The translations under genes and the position numbers were made by a program. DNA of 16,152 bases, taken from positions 1-16,152 of the forward strand of contig JAKBAG010000043.1 in the NCBI GenBank assembly GCA_021809235.1, given 5' to 3'. This DNA is from Acidobacteriota bacterium (GTDB lineage Bacteria > Acidobacteriota > Terriglobia > Terriglobales > Acidobacteriaceae). Below, in pieces: positions 7,584 through 15,096 of the stretch (its first letter is position 1; the number at the start of each line of letters is the position of its first letter). The notes beneath the pieces are model-generated. The model saw nothing but the letters and a program-made list of their open reading frames with translations. It ran no database searches and was not told where the DNA came from.

Positions 7584-7895
7584 ATGGACAAGATGACCGG
7601 ACTGAAAGAGATCCTGACCATGGATCCGAAGAACAGCTTTGCGCGTTATGGATTGGCAATGGAATTGGCCGGACGTGGCGAGATCGAAGCCGCACTTAGT
7701 GAATTTGCAACCCTCCTGGAACAGAATCCCGACTATACCGCTGGCTATTTCATGTCCGCGCAGACCTTGTCCGCCGCCGGACGGAATGCCGAAGCCATTG
7801 AGCGGCTAAAGGCCGGCATTGCCTGCGCGGCGCGCACAGGCAACATGCATGCCAAGAGCGAGATGCAGGGCATGCTGGACGAGCTTGGCGGCTGA
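7584..7895 (+). CDS. Small tetratricopeptide repeat protein
   Basis: This 103-residue soluble protein consists almost entirely of about two to two and a half TPR units. Repeat-like helices are seen at NSFARYGLAMELAGRGEIEAALSEF (residues 17-41), NPDYTAGYFMSAQTLSAAGRNAEAIERL (48-75) and a final capping helix. TPR folds mediate protein-protein contacts, so no enzymatic activity is expected. It is the only plus-strand gene in the window. The start ATG 7584 has no strong ribosome site. ATG 7620 is a later option, but the upstream helix LKEILTMDP looks like part of the fold. The gene is divergent from the thioesterase gene and convergent with the large VWFA gene. The partner is unknown. Confidence 0.85.
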   Translation: MDKMTGLKEILTMDPKNSFARYGLAMELAGRGEIEAALSEFATLLEQNPDYTAGYFMSAQTLSAAGRNAEAIERLKAGIACAARTGNMHAKSEMQGMLDELGG

Positions 7896-7901
7896 GTCCG
7901 A

Positions 7902-7946
7902 GGGCTGATACTGCCTGCTGGCAGGTCAAACAGCCCCCATCAGCCC
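7902..7946. terminator. Nested inverted repeat between convergent genes, possible two-way terminator
   Basis: GGGCTGAT (7902-7909) pairs with ATCAGCCC (7939-7946) and encloses a second hairpin, CTGCC-TGCT-GGCAG (7911-7924). It fills most of the 61-nt gap between the ends of the TPR and VWFA genes. No U-tract follows on either strand, so intrinsic termination is only a suggestion based on position. Confidence 0.45.
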
Positions 7947-7956
7947 AGGGATTGCC

Positions 7957-10900
7957 TCAGCTCCGGGCGGTGATTGCCGAGGCAGGAATCGTGATCGAGC
8001 CCATACGACCACTGTTGCGATCGATTACGATAACCCGCACCGAGGCCAGCTTGGACGGCAGTTGCAGCGTCCGCTTGTAGGGAATGCCCGCAGGCATTCC
8101 ACTCTGATAGGTCGCCGGTTGCAGGCTCAGCACCAGGGTGTCTCCGCTGATCTGCGCCTGATGTGTACCATCATTCCGGACGGCAACAAAAATATACAAC
8201 CTGTCTGTCCAGCGACCAGCCGCTGGACCGCTGCTTTGCTGCTCCAGACCAAGTCCTTTCATCTGAATCCGCAGCCGCAGCGTGGTTCCACTGGGATCCG
8301 CATCAGCGGTTGCGCTGATTCCGACGCCGGACCTGTCCTCCGGACTCCAGACGGCCTGCTGCAACTGTTGCCGAGGGGTCTGCGCTGGCGGAATAGCATC
8401 CAGATAGCTGGAGCGATAGCGCAGTTTGATTCCCTTCCGATCCGAAATTTTGACGGTGATCAAATGCAGCTTGTTATCCGGCGGCGAAGGCGGTTCAAAG
8501 GAAAGCTCTGCCGTGGCCATGGAATCGGCCTGAATCTGCGCCAGAGTCTTGCGGAGGTCGCTGCCGCGATCGACGGCAATCCCCCCGGTGGACTCGGCAA
8601 GAGTCCGTATTGGCCCGTCGATCCCATGCAGGTTGGACTCCATCTGGCTGGTGATACGCCCCGGAGTCAGATTGCGCCCAGCCGTGCTGCCGGCCGGCCC
8701 GTTGTTGTCGGTTGATCCCTGAATCAGCTCCACATTCCGAAATTCAATACTGGAATCGGTCGCTCCGCCATGATTGCGGGAGGCATCGATGACGTAGAGC
8801 GCGATGTGAGCATCGTCCATGATCTCTCGCGCTCGTTGCAATGCGCTCTCCACATGGTCACTTCCCTGCTCCATGCCCACCTTGCGGTCTTCCCAATTGC
8901 CCAGAGCGCTGTCGCCGGAGATAAGTGCCAGGCTCTTCTGGCCATGCACTGCGGCAAAATGCCGGGCGAGAGCCTGCATCACCTCCAAGAGCTGCCGCTG
9001 CGGATTATCGCCCAACATACGCAGCTCTGGATCAACGGTGTCGATGTAGTCCGGAACCGAGTTGTAGTTCCCATTGACGCTATTCAAATCGACGGCATGA
9101 TGCACCGTATCAAAGGTCTGGCGATCCCTCCGTTCCAGCTCCTGGGCTTGTGCGGTGGCGGACGCAGAAGGCTGCCAGGCCAGAAGCCGGGCACGGACGG
9201 CATCTGGATTCGAGGTAACGTCCTGTAAAACACGGAAGCTATGCTCGTCCAGGGCGTACAGGGCAAAGCGAGTTCCACGACGCGCAGTTTGCAGATAATC
9301 CAGCACCTGCTGTCGCGCCTGATTCATGTCCGCAAAAGCAAGGTGTCCCCCATCGAGCAACAGAATGAGCGTGTTGTCTGCAGATGCATCCGGATTCAAA
9401 TTGGTAAGGCCATCCGCCTGCGATGCTGTCGGATTCGCGGATGGGGTTTCCGAGGAAGTCTGCTGGAAGGTGGACAGCGGGATGGGGTGACCGTTGTCGA
9501 AGAGCTGGATCTCATCGCGACGAAGGTTGGTGATCGGTTGGCCGGAATGGTCCAGCGCCAGAAGATTGACGCTGACCCTCTGCGTATTCGCTTGCAGCGT
9601 GAAGGCGGCTTGCGGAGAAGCAGCGTTGCCCGTCTGGCTTTGTGGCAGATCCTGCAGTGGCTCCACGGCAACTTCAGCAGCAGCCAGAGCAGCAGGCACG
9701 GATGGCTTCGGACTGGCCGTCGCAACCGCGCCAACGGCGGCGGGAGTGGTTGCACCGGAGACTGGATTTGATGCAGGAGGCTGCACCCCTGCTATATTGG
9801 CAGCCAAGGTTGCCGGGCTGGAACCGGCGCCAGCGGGAACCGACGCCGCCCCCACCGCATCCGGATGAGGCGCGGAAGAACCGGACGGCGCTCCGGATGA
9901 CGATTCCGGGGCCGCCGTCGGCTGCTCGCTGGCCACATCCGTAATAATGCGAGCTTCGGAGCCGAAGCGATGATAGGCGCTGAACTCGGTTTCGTTGATA
10001 CGTGTCCGATCGACGGTCTGGATGATGCCGCGCTGCTCCCACTTGTCGGGCGTTGTGGTCAGCGTCACACTGTGCAATGGAACGATCTTGGGCGAAGAGC
10101 CAACAGTCATTGGCCCCCACTCAATGCGCATGGCACCGCGCAGCAGGCTCTCGCCCGGGCGCGGATCCACGGTGAGACGAATCTGCCGGATCACTCCGGT
10201 GGCCGGATCAATGGCGAGCTGCCCATGATAGCCGGCAAGGAGCACACTGGGGACGGAAATCATGGTCTGATGCTGACCATCAAGCGCCGGACCGTAACGG
10301 ACATCGCAGCAATAATGGACAGAGTAGTGGGACGCTGTGCGCGGAACCACGAAATGGAAGATCGCCAGCCGCTGGCCGTTGCTTTGCTCCCAATGCTCCC
10401 AGGCCAGTTGCCCATGCGCCGCATCCAGCAGGACGGTGGTCAGCACAGGACCAAATTCTCCCCAGGAAACCAGATCCCGAGCCTCGTGGAAGTTCTCTTT
10501 CCCATGCGTGGCGGATGCCTTGCGTGCCGCAGGAGTATCCGTTTCCACGCCATCCCGAATCGTGACCGGGGTCTGATCTTCCCCGAGCAGCAGCAGCCCG
10601 CCGCGCGTCACGGAGTTACCGGCATCGAATCCCACCCCCGTGTCGGTAAAGTGCGCCGTATCCCGGACAGCCAGCAGATTGGGCAGTGCGGGAATGGTAC
10701 GCAGGACGTAGTTGATGGTTCTAGCCATGATCGCGCGTTGATCGGCAATCCTGGGCGGTGCATCCGGGAGCACCGTTCCTGCCGACGGAGGCAGAAATGC
10801 CGAGCTGGCATACAGCGCACGCAGGGCTTCCGTTGTCTTCTGCCCTGGCGATTCGTCTGTCAGCTTCTGCCAGGTGCCGGAATCGAGCGACTCAACAAGC

Positions 10901-11061
10901 TGAATATTATTCAGGCGCTGGTTCAACTGATCGTCTGTCAGGTGATCCGTACGGGCCTCATCCACCAACTGAACCAGTTGGGAGACCGTTGTCTTGTGTG
11001 AGGATCCCCAAAGCAAGGGCGTACCCAGCAGTAGAACAGCGAAAACAGCCCTGTTGCGCAT
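7957..11061 (-). CDS. Secreted VWFA-related protein of acidobacterial type, fused to an N-terminal exported domain
   Basis: A 1034-residue exported protein. Residues 1-20 are a signal peptide. Residues about 190-375 form a beta-rich domain with SHYSVHY, GYHGQLAIDPATGVIRQIRL and FSAYHRFGSEARI, resembling a widespread acidobacterial exported family. A low-complexity Ala/Pro/Ser/Gly linker follows (about 380-480). Residues about 490-890 match the layout of the acidobacterial VWFA-related domain (TIGR03436 type): VSVNLLALDHSGQPITNL, then TLILLLDGGHLAF, YVIDASR, and a closing IKLRYRSSYLD. The metal-site motif DxSxS is replaced by DGGHL (570-574), so divalent metal binding is doubtful. A further beta domain makes up the last 140 residues. 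ATG 11061 has AGGAG 8 nt upstream. It lies 194 nt after another secreted-protein gene. Function unknown; adhesion or envelope role is inference. Confidence 0.88.
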   Translation of the reverse strand: MRNRAVFAVLLLGTPLLWGSSHKTTVSQLVQLVDEARTDHLTDDQLNQRLNNIQLVESLDSGTWQKLTDESPGQKTTEALRALYASSAFLPPSAGTVLPDAPPRIADQRAIMARTINYVLRTIPALPNLLAVRDTAHFTDTGVGFDAGNSVTRGGLLLLGEDQTPVTIRDGVETDTPAARKASATHGKENFHEARDLVSWGEFGPVLTTVLLDAAHGQLAWEHWEQSNGQRLAIFHFVVPRTASHYSVHYCCDVRYGPALDGQHQTMISVPSVLLAGYHGQLAIDPATGVIRQIRLTVDPRPGESLLRGAMRIEWGPMTVGSSPKIVPLHSVTLTTTPDKWEQRGIIQTVDRTRINETEFSAYHRFGSEARIITDVASEQPTAAPESSSGAPSGSSAPHPDAVGAASVPAGAGSSPATLAANIAGVQPPASNPVSGATTPAAVGAVATASPKPSVPAALAAAEVAVEPLQDLPQSQTGNAASPQAAFTLQANTQRVSVNLLALDHSGQPITNLRRDEIQLFDNGHPIPLSTFQQTSSETPSANPTASQADGLTNLNPDASADNTLILLLDGGHLAFADMNQARQQVLDYLQTARRGTRFALYALDEHSFRVLQDVTSNPDAVRARLLAWQPSASATAQAQELERRDRQTFDTVHHAVDLNSVNGNYNSVPDYIDTVDPELRMLGDNPQRQLLEVMQALARHFAAVHGQKSLALISGDSALGNWEDRKVGMEQGSDHVESALQRAREIMDDAHIALYVIDASRNHGGATDSSIEFRNVELIQGSTDNNGPAGSTAGRNLTPGRITSQMESNLHGIDGPIRTLAESTGGIAVDRGSDLRKTLAQIQADSMATAELSFEPPSPPDNKLHLITVKISDRKGIKLRYRSSYLDAIPPAQTPRQQLQQAVWSPEDRSGVGISATADADPSGTTLRLRIQMKGLGLEQQSSGPAAGRWTDRLYIFVAVRNDGTHQAQISGDTLVLSLQPATYQSGMPAGIPYKRTLQLPSKLASVRVIVIDRNSGRMGSITIPASAITARS

Positions 11062-11117
11062 ATCACGTGCTCCTGTCGCAGAGCGCAGCCGCCATCGGGA
11101 GAAGCTGCGCGTGGTCC

Positions 11118-11147
11118 ATCATAGCGGCAGAAGAGAACAATCGGCAA
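11118..11147 (-). promoter_or_regulatory. Possible promoter of the VWFA gene
   Basis: On the minus strand TTGCCG (11142-11147), an 18-nt spacer and TATGAT (11118-11123, 5 of 6 bases) would start transcription near 11111, about 50 nt before the ATG. A 10-bp palindrome ACAGTACTGT (11181-11190) lies farther upstream. Confidence 0.45.
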
Positions 11148-11255
11148 AGCCCGGAAAATGCATTTATTTCTGATTTCCGAACAGTACTGTCAGCAAACGC
11201 CCCCCGGATCGGCGGAGATACGGGGATCCACCTGGAACCGGCAGGACTTTGCGGA

Positions 11256-12185
11256 CTAGTCTGCCTGCTGGTGGGTGCCCATCTCACTGCCGGATGGCAG
11301 CGCCGGTGCCGTGGAATCCGGCGGCCGCACGCGAAGGAGCAATCCAGAACCACTTTGAAGGGTCGCATTGGGATGCGACGCCGTGAAGACAATTTCGCCC
11401 GCAGGCCTGGAGCGCCCGGCATGCTCCAACCGGAGATGATCGTAGCCATAGAGTCCACAGGCATCCGAGGAAAAGACCCAGAAGGCCTGGGGTGAGGACG
11501 AATCCCCCACGGAAGCCCGGCAAGGCTCACCGGGATGAGCCATCGGGACCGCAAGAATCCCGTAGGCCACCGGCTGCCCCACGGCAACCATCCCTTCGGC
11601 CACGGGACCGCCTCCGCGATAGACCTGCTGGCCGCCAATCTGGCGCGTGGTGGCATTCTCCGGCACCGTTCCGCGCATGGCCATATCCTCCGGAACTTCG
11701 GCCTCTTCCACCTCCAGCAACGAAGCCATGGCACGCAGACTTACAGCTACCGGAAGCTGGGCATGACGCAAGCGCAGCGTGGTGAAGCGCAGCACCAGAC
11801 GATGCTGCGGAGCCTGGGTAACGGCAATTACCTCGCCTTCCAGCCGTGCTCCGCGATGGATAGCCGTTCCCGGAATCGACTGCATCACCGTAGCCCGAAT
11901 GCGCTGTCCCGGATACGCATGATTCCAGTGCACTGCCGTATCCAGACTGACGGGCAGGATGGTGCCGGGTGCCAGCGGTTTCACAGCCCGGGAGATAGAC
12001 TGAGCTGCCAGAGATGGACAAACCTGGAGCGAACACACAATCAGTGTTACCCCCAAAAGAACGACAGCAGACAGCGTGCTGACGCGAGCCCGGCCCGCAA
12101 AGCGTGCGGGCACACTCTGCTGCGCGTTCAAGGCTGCCTTCCAAGCGGGTGGATGCCATGGCAAGAATCGTTGCAAGCGGCGCAT
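11256..12185 (-). CDS. Secreted protein with a VirB10/TrbI-like beta domain, function unknown
   Basis: A 309-residue protein not assigned to a named gene. A long basic N-terminus (1-36) precedes a hydrophobic segment (37-58). The following PSLAAQ could be a signal-peptidase site, so the product is exported or anchored. Residues 72-150 have a pattern common in acidobacterial secreted proteins: LAPGTILPVSLDTAV, then PGQRIRATVMQSI, then GARLEGEVIAV. This resembles the beta-barrel core of VirB10/TrbI, but there is no conjugation gene nearby. Two later cysteines (221 and 243) could form a disulfide. The start ATG 12185 has a strong AGGAGG 7 nt upstream. It follows panD by 48 nt and precedes the VWFA gene, so it may be co-transcribed with panD. 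Confidence 0.75.
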   Translation of the reverse strand: MRRLQRFLPWHPPAWKAALNAQQSVPARFAGRARVSTLSAVVLLGVTLIVCSLQVCPSLAAQSISRAVKPLAPGTILPVSLDTAVHWNHAYPGQRIRATVMQSIPGTAIHRGARLEGEVIAVTQAPQHRLVLRFTTLRLRHAQLPVAVSLRAMASLLEVEEAEVPEDMAMRGTVPENATTRQIGGQQVYRGGGPVAEGMVAVGQPVAYGILAVPMAHPGEPCRASVGDSSSPQAFWVFSSDACGLYGYDHLRLEHAGRSRPAGEIVFTASHPNATLQSGSGLLLRVRPPDSTAPALPSGSEMGTHQQAD

Positions 12186-12233
12186 GACGAGTCCTCCTCT
12201 GCTTCCTTCAGATGCCGAATTCCGGGAAAACGA

Positions 12234-12575
12234 TCACAGCATGCGCAGCGGACGATTCTCGGCATCGACGAGAAGCTGCTGAGGCGTCACCGGCTTGTCC
12301 GTCAGTTCAAAGCCCATGATGATGACCTGATGGCCGCGTTGAATCAAGTGTGCCGCGGCACCATTCATGCAGATGACGCCGGAGCCGCGTGGTCCGGCAA
12401 TCGTATAGGTCTCCAGCCGGGCTCCGTTGGTGTTGCTGACCACGAGAACCTTTTCGCCCGGCCACAGGCCAACGGCATCCAGCAGGTTCTGATCGATGGT
12501 GATGCTTCCGATGTAACTCAGGTCCGCCTCGGTGACGGTTGCGTTGTGAATCTTGGAACGAAGTACAGATCGCAT
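12234..12575 (-). CDS. panD: Aspartate 1-decarboxylase
   Basis: PanD makes beta-alanine from L-aspartate for pantothenate and CoA synthesis. It is a pyruvoyl enzyme made as a proenzyme that cleaves itself. The protein has 113 residues. The cleavage site is YIGS: Gly23-Ser24, with Ser24 (codon 12504-12506) becoming the pyruvoyl group. Lys8 in SKIHNATVT, Tyr57 in ETYTI and the NGAAAH motif (71-76) match the active-site residues of the family. ATG 12575 gives the N-terminus expected from homologues and has GGAAG 8 nt upstream. A GTG at 12584 in the same frame has no usable ribosome site. Other pantothenate genes are absent. The neighbours are unrelated, so this is a stand-alone copy. Confidence 0.97.
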   Translation of the reverse strand: MRSVLRSKIHNATVTEADLSYIGSITIDQNLLDAVGLWPGEKVLVVSNTNGARLETYTIAGPRGSGVICMNGAAAHLIQRGHQVIIMGFELTDKPVTPQQLLVDAENRPLRML

Positions 12576-12660
12576 TGGGGTCACTTCCCTTGGGGTAAAT
12601 GCCAGTCTTCAGCCTACCGGAGACGCGAGCCGGCCGTTTCATGGGACGAAAAGCAGGGAC

Positions 12661-12706
12661 GGGATGCTACGCAGTTGCTGTAGCCAGCGCAGCTCCGTAG
12701 CATCCC
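12661..12706. repeat. 11-bp inverted repeat between the flavin monooxygenase gene and panD
   Basis: The perfect arms GGGATGCTACG (12661-12671) and CGTAGCATCCC (12696-12706) enclose 24 nt that contain a small GCTG-TAGC-CAGC hairpin. On the minus strand a TTTT run appears 8 nt beyond the stem, so it could be an imperfect terminator for the upstream gene. It could also be a leader structure for panD, about 86 nt before its ATG. Confidence 0.6.
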
Positions 12707-12760
12707 TGGCCAGCCATGAGGGCTGAAACCCGGCAAGCGAACTCCTCAGGTCGGCATCGC

Positions 12761-13813
12761 TCAGGCCAGCGCCGGCTCCACGCCCAGAGCCTTGCGCACT
12801 GCAGGAGCTACCCGGGTGCCCAGCAGTTCGATGGCATGGCGCATTTTCTCCGGCGCAATCGAGGCTGCCGTCATCTGGAAGTCGATCCGCGCAATGCCAC
12901 CCAGCACCTCATGGGTATAGAGAATCTTCTCCACAACCGTCTCCGGATCACCAATCAAAAACGCTCCCTTCGGCGAACGGGTAGCGTCATACTGCTCACG
13001 GGTTATCGGTGGCCAGCCGCGCTCCCGCCCGATCTGGCTCATCATGGCAGCATACCCTGGGTAGAAATCATCGGCGGCCTGCTCTGTGGTGTCCCCCAGA
13101 AAGCCAAACATATGCAACCCCACCTTGAGCTTTTCCGGCGCATGCCCTGCCCGCGCCCCCGCCTCGCGGTAGAGGTCAATCAGCGGGCGGAAGCGATGGT
13201 GTGCACCGCCGATGATGGCCACCATCAGAGGCAGTCCCAGGATGCCAGCCCGGGCAAAGGAGTGCGGCGTGCCCCCGACGCCCAGCCAGATGGGTAACTC
13301 CTGCTGCACCGGACGAGGATAAATCTCCTGATTCTGCAGGGCAGGACGATGTTTTCCACTCCAGCTGATGCGCGGATGCTGCCGGATCTGCAACAGCAGG
13401 TCAAGCTTTTCTGCGAAGAGCTCGTCATAGTCCTCCAGCTGCAGGCCAAAGAGCGGATACGCCTCGGTAAAGGAGCCGCGTCCGGCTACAATCTCTGCCC
13501 GTCCGTTGGAGATCAGATCGAGCGTGGCAAACTGCTGAAAGACCCGCACCGGATCGGCAGCGGAGAGCACGGTGACCGCGCTGGCAAGCCGAATCCGGCG
13601 CGTACGCGCCGCAGCGGCAGCCAGCAGGATCGAGGGCGCCGAGTCCAGAAACTCGCGACGATGATGCTCGCCGATGCCAAAGGCATCCAACCCTACCTGG
13701 TCGGCCAACTCAATCTCCTCAAGCAGGTTGGCGATGCGCTGCGCCGGCGGAAGCGTGATGCCGGTGATCGGGTCGGGCAGGGATGCGGCGAAACTGTCAA
13801 TGCCAATCTGCAT
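12761..13813 (-). CDS. Luciferase-like (LLM class) flavin-dependent oxidoreductase
   Basis: This is a TIM-barrel oxidoreductase of the bacterial luciferase-like superfamily, which uses reduced FMN or F420. It has 350 residues. The N-terminus MQIGIDSFAAS is followed by VGLDAFGIGEHHRREF (40-55). SAVTVLSAADPVRVFQQFATLDLIS (78-102) and GRAEIVAGRGSFTEAYPLFG (104-123) come next, then LPIWLGVGGTPHSFARAG. This is typical of the subgroup resembling the Agrobacterium protein of structure 2I7G. The substrate is unknown. ATG 13813 was preferred because GGAGGA lies 4 nt before it; an in-frame GTG at 13831 lies upstream of that site. The upstream region holds a perfect 12-bp palindrome, which suggests control by a MarR-type or similar repressor. 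The gene stands alone, 229 nt after purU and 185 nt before panD. Confidence 0.92.
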   Translation of the reverse strand: MQIGIDSFAASLPDPITGITLPPAQRIANLLEEIELADQVGLDAFGIGEHHRREFLDSAPSILLAAAAARTRRIRLASAVTVLSAADPVRVFQQFATLDLISNGRAEIVAGRGSFTEAYPLFGLQLEDYDELFAEKLDLLLQIRQHPRISWSGKHRPALQNQEIYPRPVQQELPIWLGVGGTPHSFARAGILGLPLMVAIIGGAHHRFRPLIDLYREAGARAGHAPEKLKVGLHMFGFLGDTTEQAADDFYPGYAAMMSQIGRERGWPPITREQYDATRSPKGAFLIGDPETVVEKILYTHEVLGGIARIDFQMTAASIAPEKMRHAIELLGTRVAPAVRKALGVEPALA

Positions 13814-13848
13814 GATTTCCTCCAGAAGCACGGGGTGCTGTCATTTAC

Positions 13849-13860
13849 TTGTTGCAACAA
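13849..13860. promoter_or_regulatory. Palindrome TTGTTGCAACAA upstream of the flavin monooxygenase gene
   Basis: A perfect 12-bp palindrome lies about 36 nt before the ATG. The flanking TA on both sides extends the symmetry after one mismatch (TAcTTGTTG/CAACAAaTA). Its size and A/T-rich ends resemble MarR-family operators. No regulator gene is adjacent, so the binding protein is unknown. Confidence 0.5.
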
Positions 13861-14042
13861 ATATCTGGATGCACGACTGAGAAAAAGGATGCAAGACAGG
13901 TCGCCAGGGGACTGAGAGCCTATCTGGGATAGCAGCGCTGGAAGGCCATTTGGCCCAGTCAGGACCGGACATGAGAGACAGGAGAGACAGATAGCGGCTG
14001 TATCCCGTCTTGACTTTATGGAGCAGACACACGGGAACAGCT

Positions 14043-14933
14043 CTAATCAAAGACAACCGTCTTGTTCCCGTACTCCAGAATGCGGTGCTGCAGGTGCCAA
14101 CTGACGGCGCGGGCCAGTACCACGCGCTCCAGATCACGGCCTCTGGCCACCAGATCCTCCACCTGATCCCGATGCGAGATGCGCGCAACATCCTGCTCAA
14201 TGATCGGTCCATCGTCCAAAGCAGAGGTCACGTAATGGCTGGTGGCCCCGATCAGCTTGACGCCACGGGCATGGGCGGCATGGTAAGGTCTGGCCCCCAT
14301 GAAGGCCGGCAGGAAGGAATGATGCACGTTGATGATGGCCGATGGGTAGCGGGCAACGAACTCAGGGCTGAGAATCTGCATGTAGCGGGCAAGCAGAATC
14401 AACTCCACGCCCGCCTCCGACAACAATTCGAGCTGACGTGATTCGGTCTCCGCCCGCGTCTGCGGGGTCACCGGAAGGCAATGGAAGGGAATGCCATAAA
14501 AGCCAGCCATAGGCTCGATGGTTCGGTGATTGGAGAGGATAAGCGCGACCTCGCAGGCAAGTTCGGCGGAGCGGATACGCTCCAGAAGATCGGCGGCGCA
14601 ATGAAGATACTGGGAGCAGAAGAGCGCGATTCTGGGCCGATGCCCGGTGCGGCGCAACTGCCAGTGCATGGAAAGCGACGCGGCCAGAGGAGTAAATCGG
14701 ATGCGAAACTCCTGGCAGAGCGCGTCCAGAGCAGGAGCTGCGGCTGCATCGGAAGATGATGCGGTCCACTCGACCCGCATGAAGAAAAGACCCAGTGCAT
14801 GATCCTGATGCTGATCGGCATGCAGGATGTTGGCTCCCATCTCAAAGAGCAGAGTGGAGACGCGTGCGACCAGCCCGGGCTGGTCGGGACAGGTCAGCAG
14901 CAGGACAGCGCTATCCGTGGAGGGGAATGCCAT
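14043..14933 (-). CDS. purU: Formyltetrahydrofolate deformylase
   Basis: PurU hydrolyses 10-formyl-tetrahydrofolate to formate and tetrahydrofolate, and so supplies formate to purine synthesis and balances the one-carbon pool. It has 296 residues. The N-terminal ACT domain begins LLLTCPDQPGLVARVS (11-26). The C-terminal formyltransferase-fold domain has RIALFCSQ (101-108), LARYMQILSPEFVARYP (181-197) and INVHHSFLPAF (201-211). The catalytic triad is expected at Asn202, His204 and the Asp of LDDGPII (239-245). The length matches the family (about 280). The ribosome site before ATG 14933 is weak (TGGGATC). A stable hairpin lies just upstream at 14948-14973. It follows the small receiver-like gene by 163 nt. 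The neighbours are not folate or purine genes. Confidence 0.96.
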   Translation of the reverse strand: MAFPSTDSAVLLLTCPDQPGLVARVSTLLFEMGANILHADQHQDHALGLFFMRVEWTASSSDAAAAPALDALCQEFRIRFTPLAASLSMHWQLRRTGHRPRIALFCSQYLHCAADLLERIRSAELACEVALILSNHRTIEPMAGFYGIPFHCLPVTPQTRAETESRQLELLSEAGVELILLARYMQILSPEFVARYPSAIINVHHSFLPAFMGARPYHAAHARGVKLIGATSHYVTSALDDGPIIEQDVARISHRDQVEDLVARGRDLERVVLARAVSWHLQHRILEYGNKTVVFD

Positions 14934-14947
14934 GATCCCAGAGTATC

Positions 14948-14973
14948 GCAGGGAATCCGGTCAGATTCCCTGC
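14948..14973. repeat. 10-bp hairpin just upstream of purU
   Basis: GCAGGGAATC (14948-14957), loop CGGTCA, then GATTCCCTGC (14964-14973) form a perfect 10-bp stem. Its base is 14 nt from the purU start codon on the minus strand. No U-tract follows on either strand, so it is not a typical terminator. A leader structure that affects purU translation or RNA stability is possible, or an operator. Confidence 0.65.
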
Positions 14974-15096
14974 CCCTTCCGTGGATCGCCGCATCGCGAT
15001 GCCGCATGGAACTTGCATCCCTGGCTTGCGGCCCGGAGCAGGAAGTCATGCCAGCTGCGACGATGCAATTCCAGCCGAAGCACCTGCGGCAGCGGT

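Noticed and set aside
9970..11001. Long plus-strand open frame (343 codons)
   Set aside because: It is antisense to the VWFA gene, which has a signal peptide, a ribosome site and domain pattern. The plus-strand product shows none of these.
13973..13990. Tandem duplication of the 9-mer GAGAGACAG
   Set aside because: Only two copies of a simple purine-rich word; most likely replication slippage.
14991..15002. 12-bp palindrome GCATCGCGATGC upstream of purU
   Set aside because: It is GC-rich, about 57 nt from the start codon and without promoter elements around it. Such 12-mers can arise by chance in GC-rich DNA.
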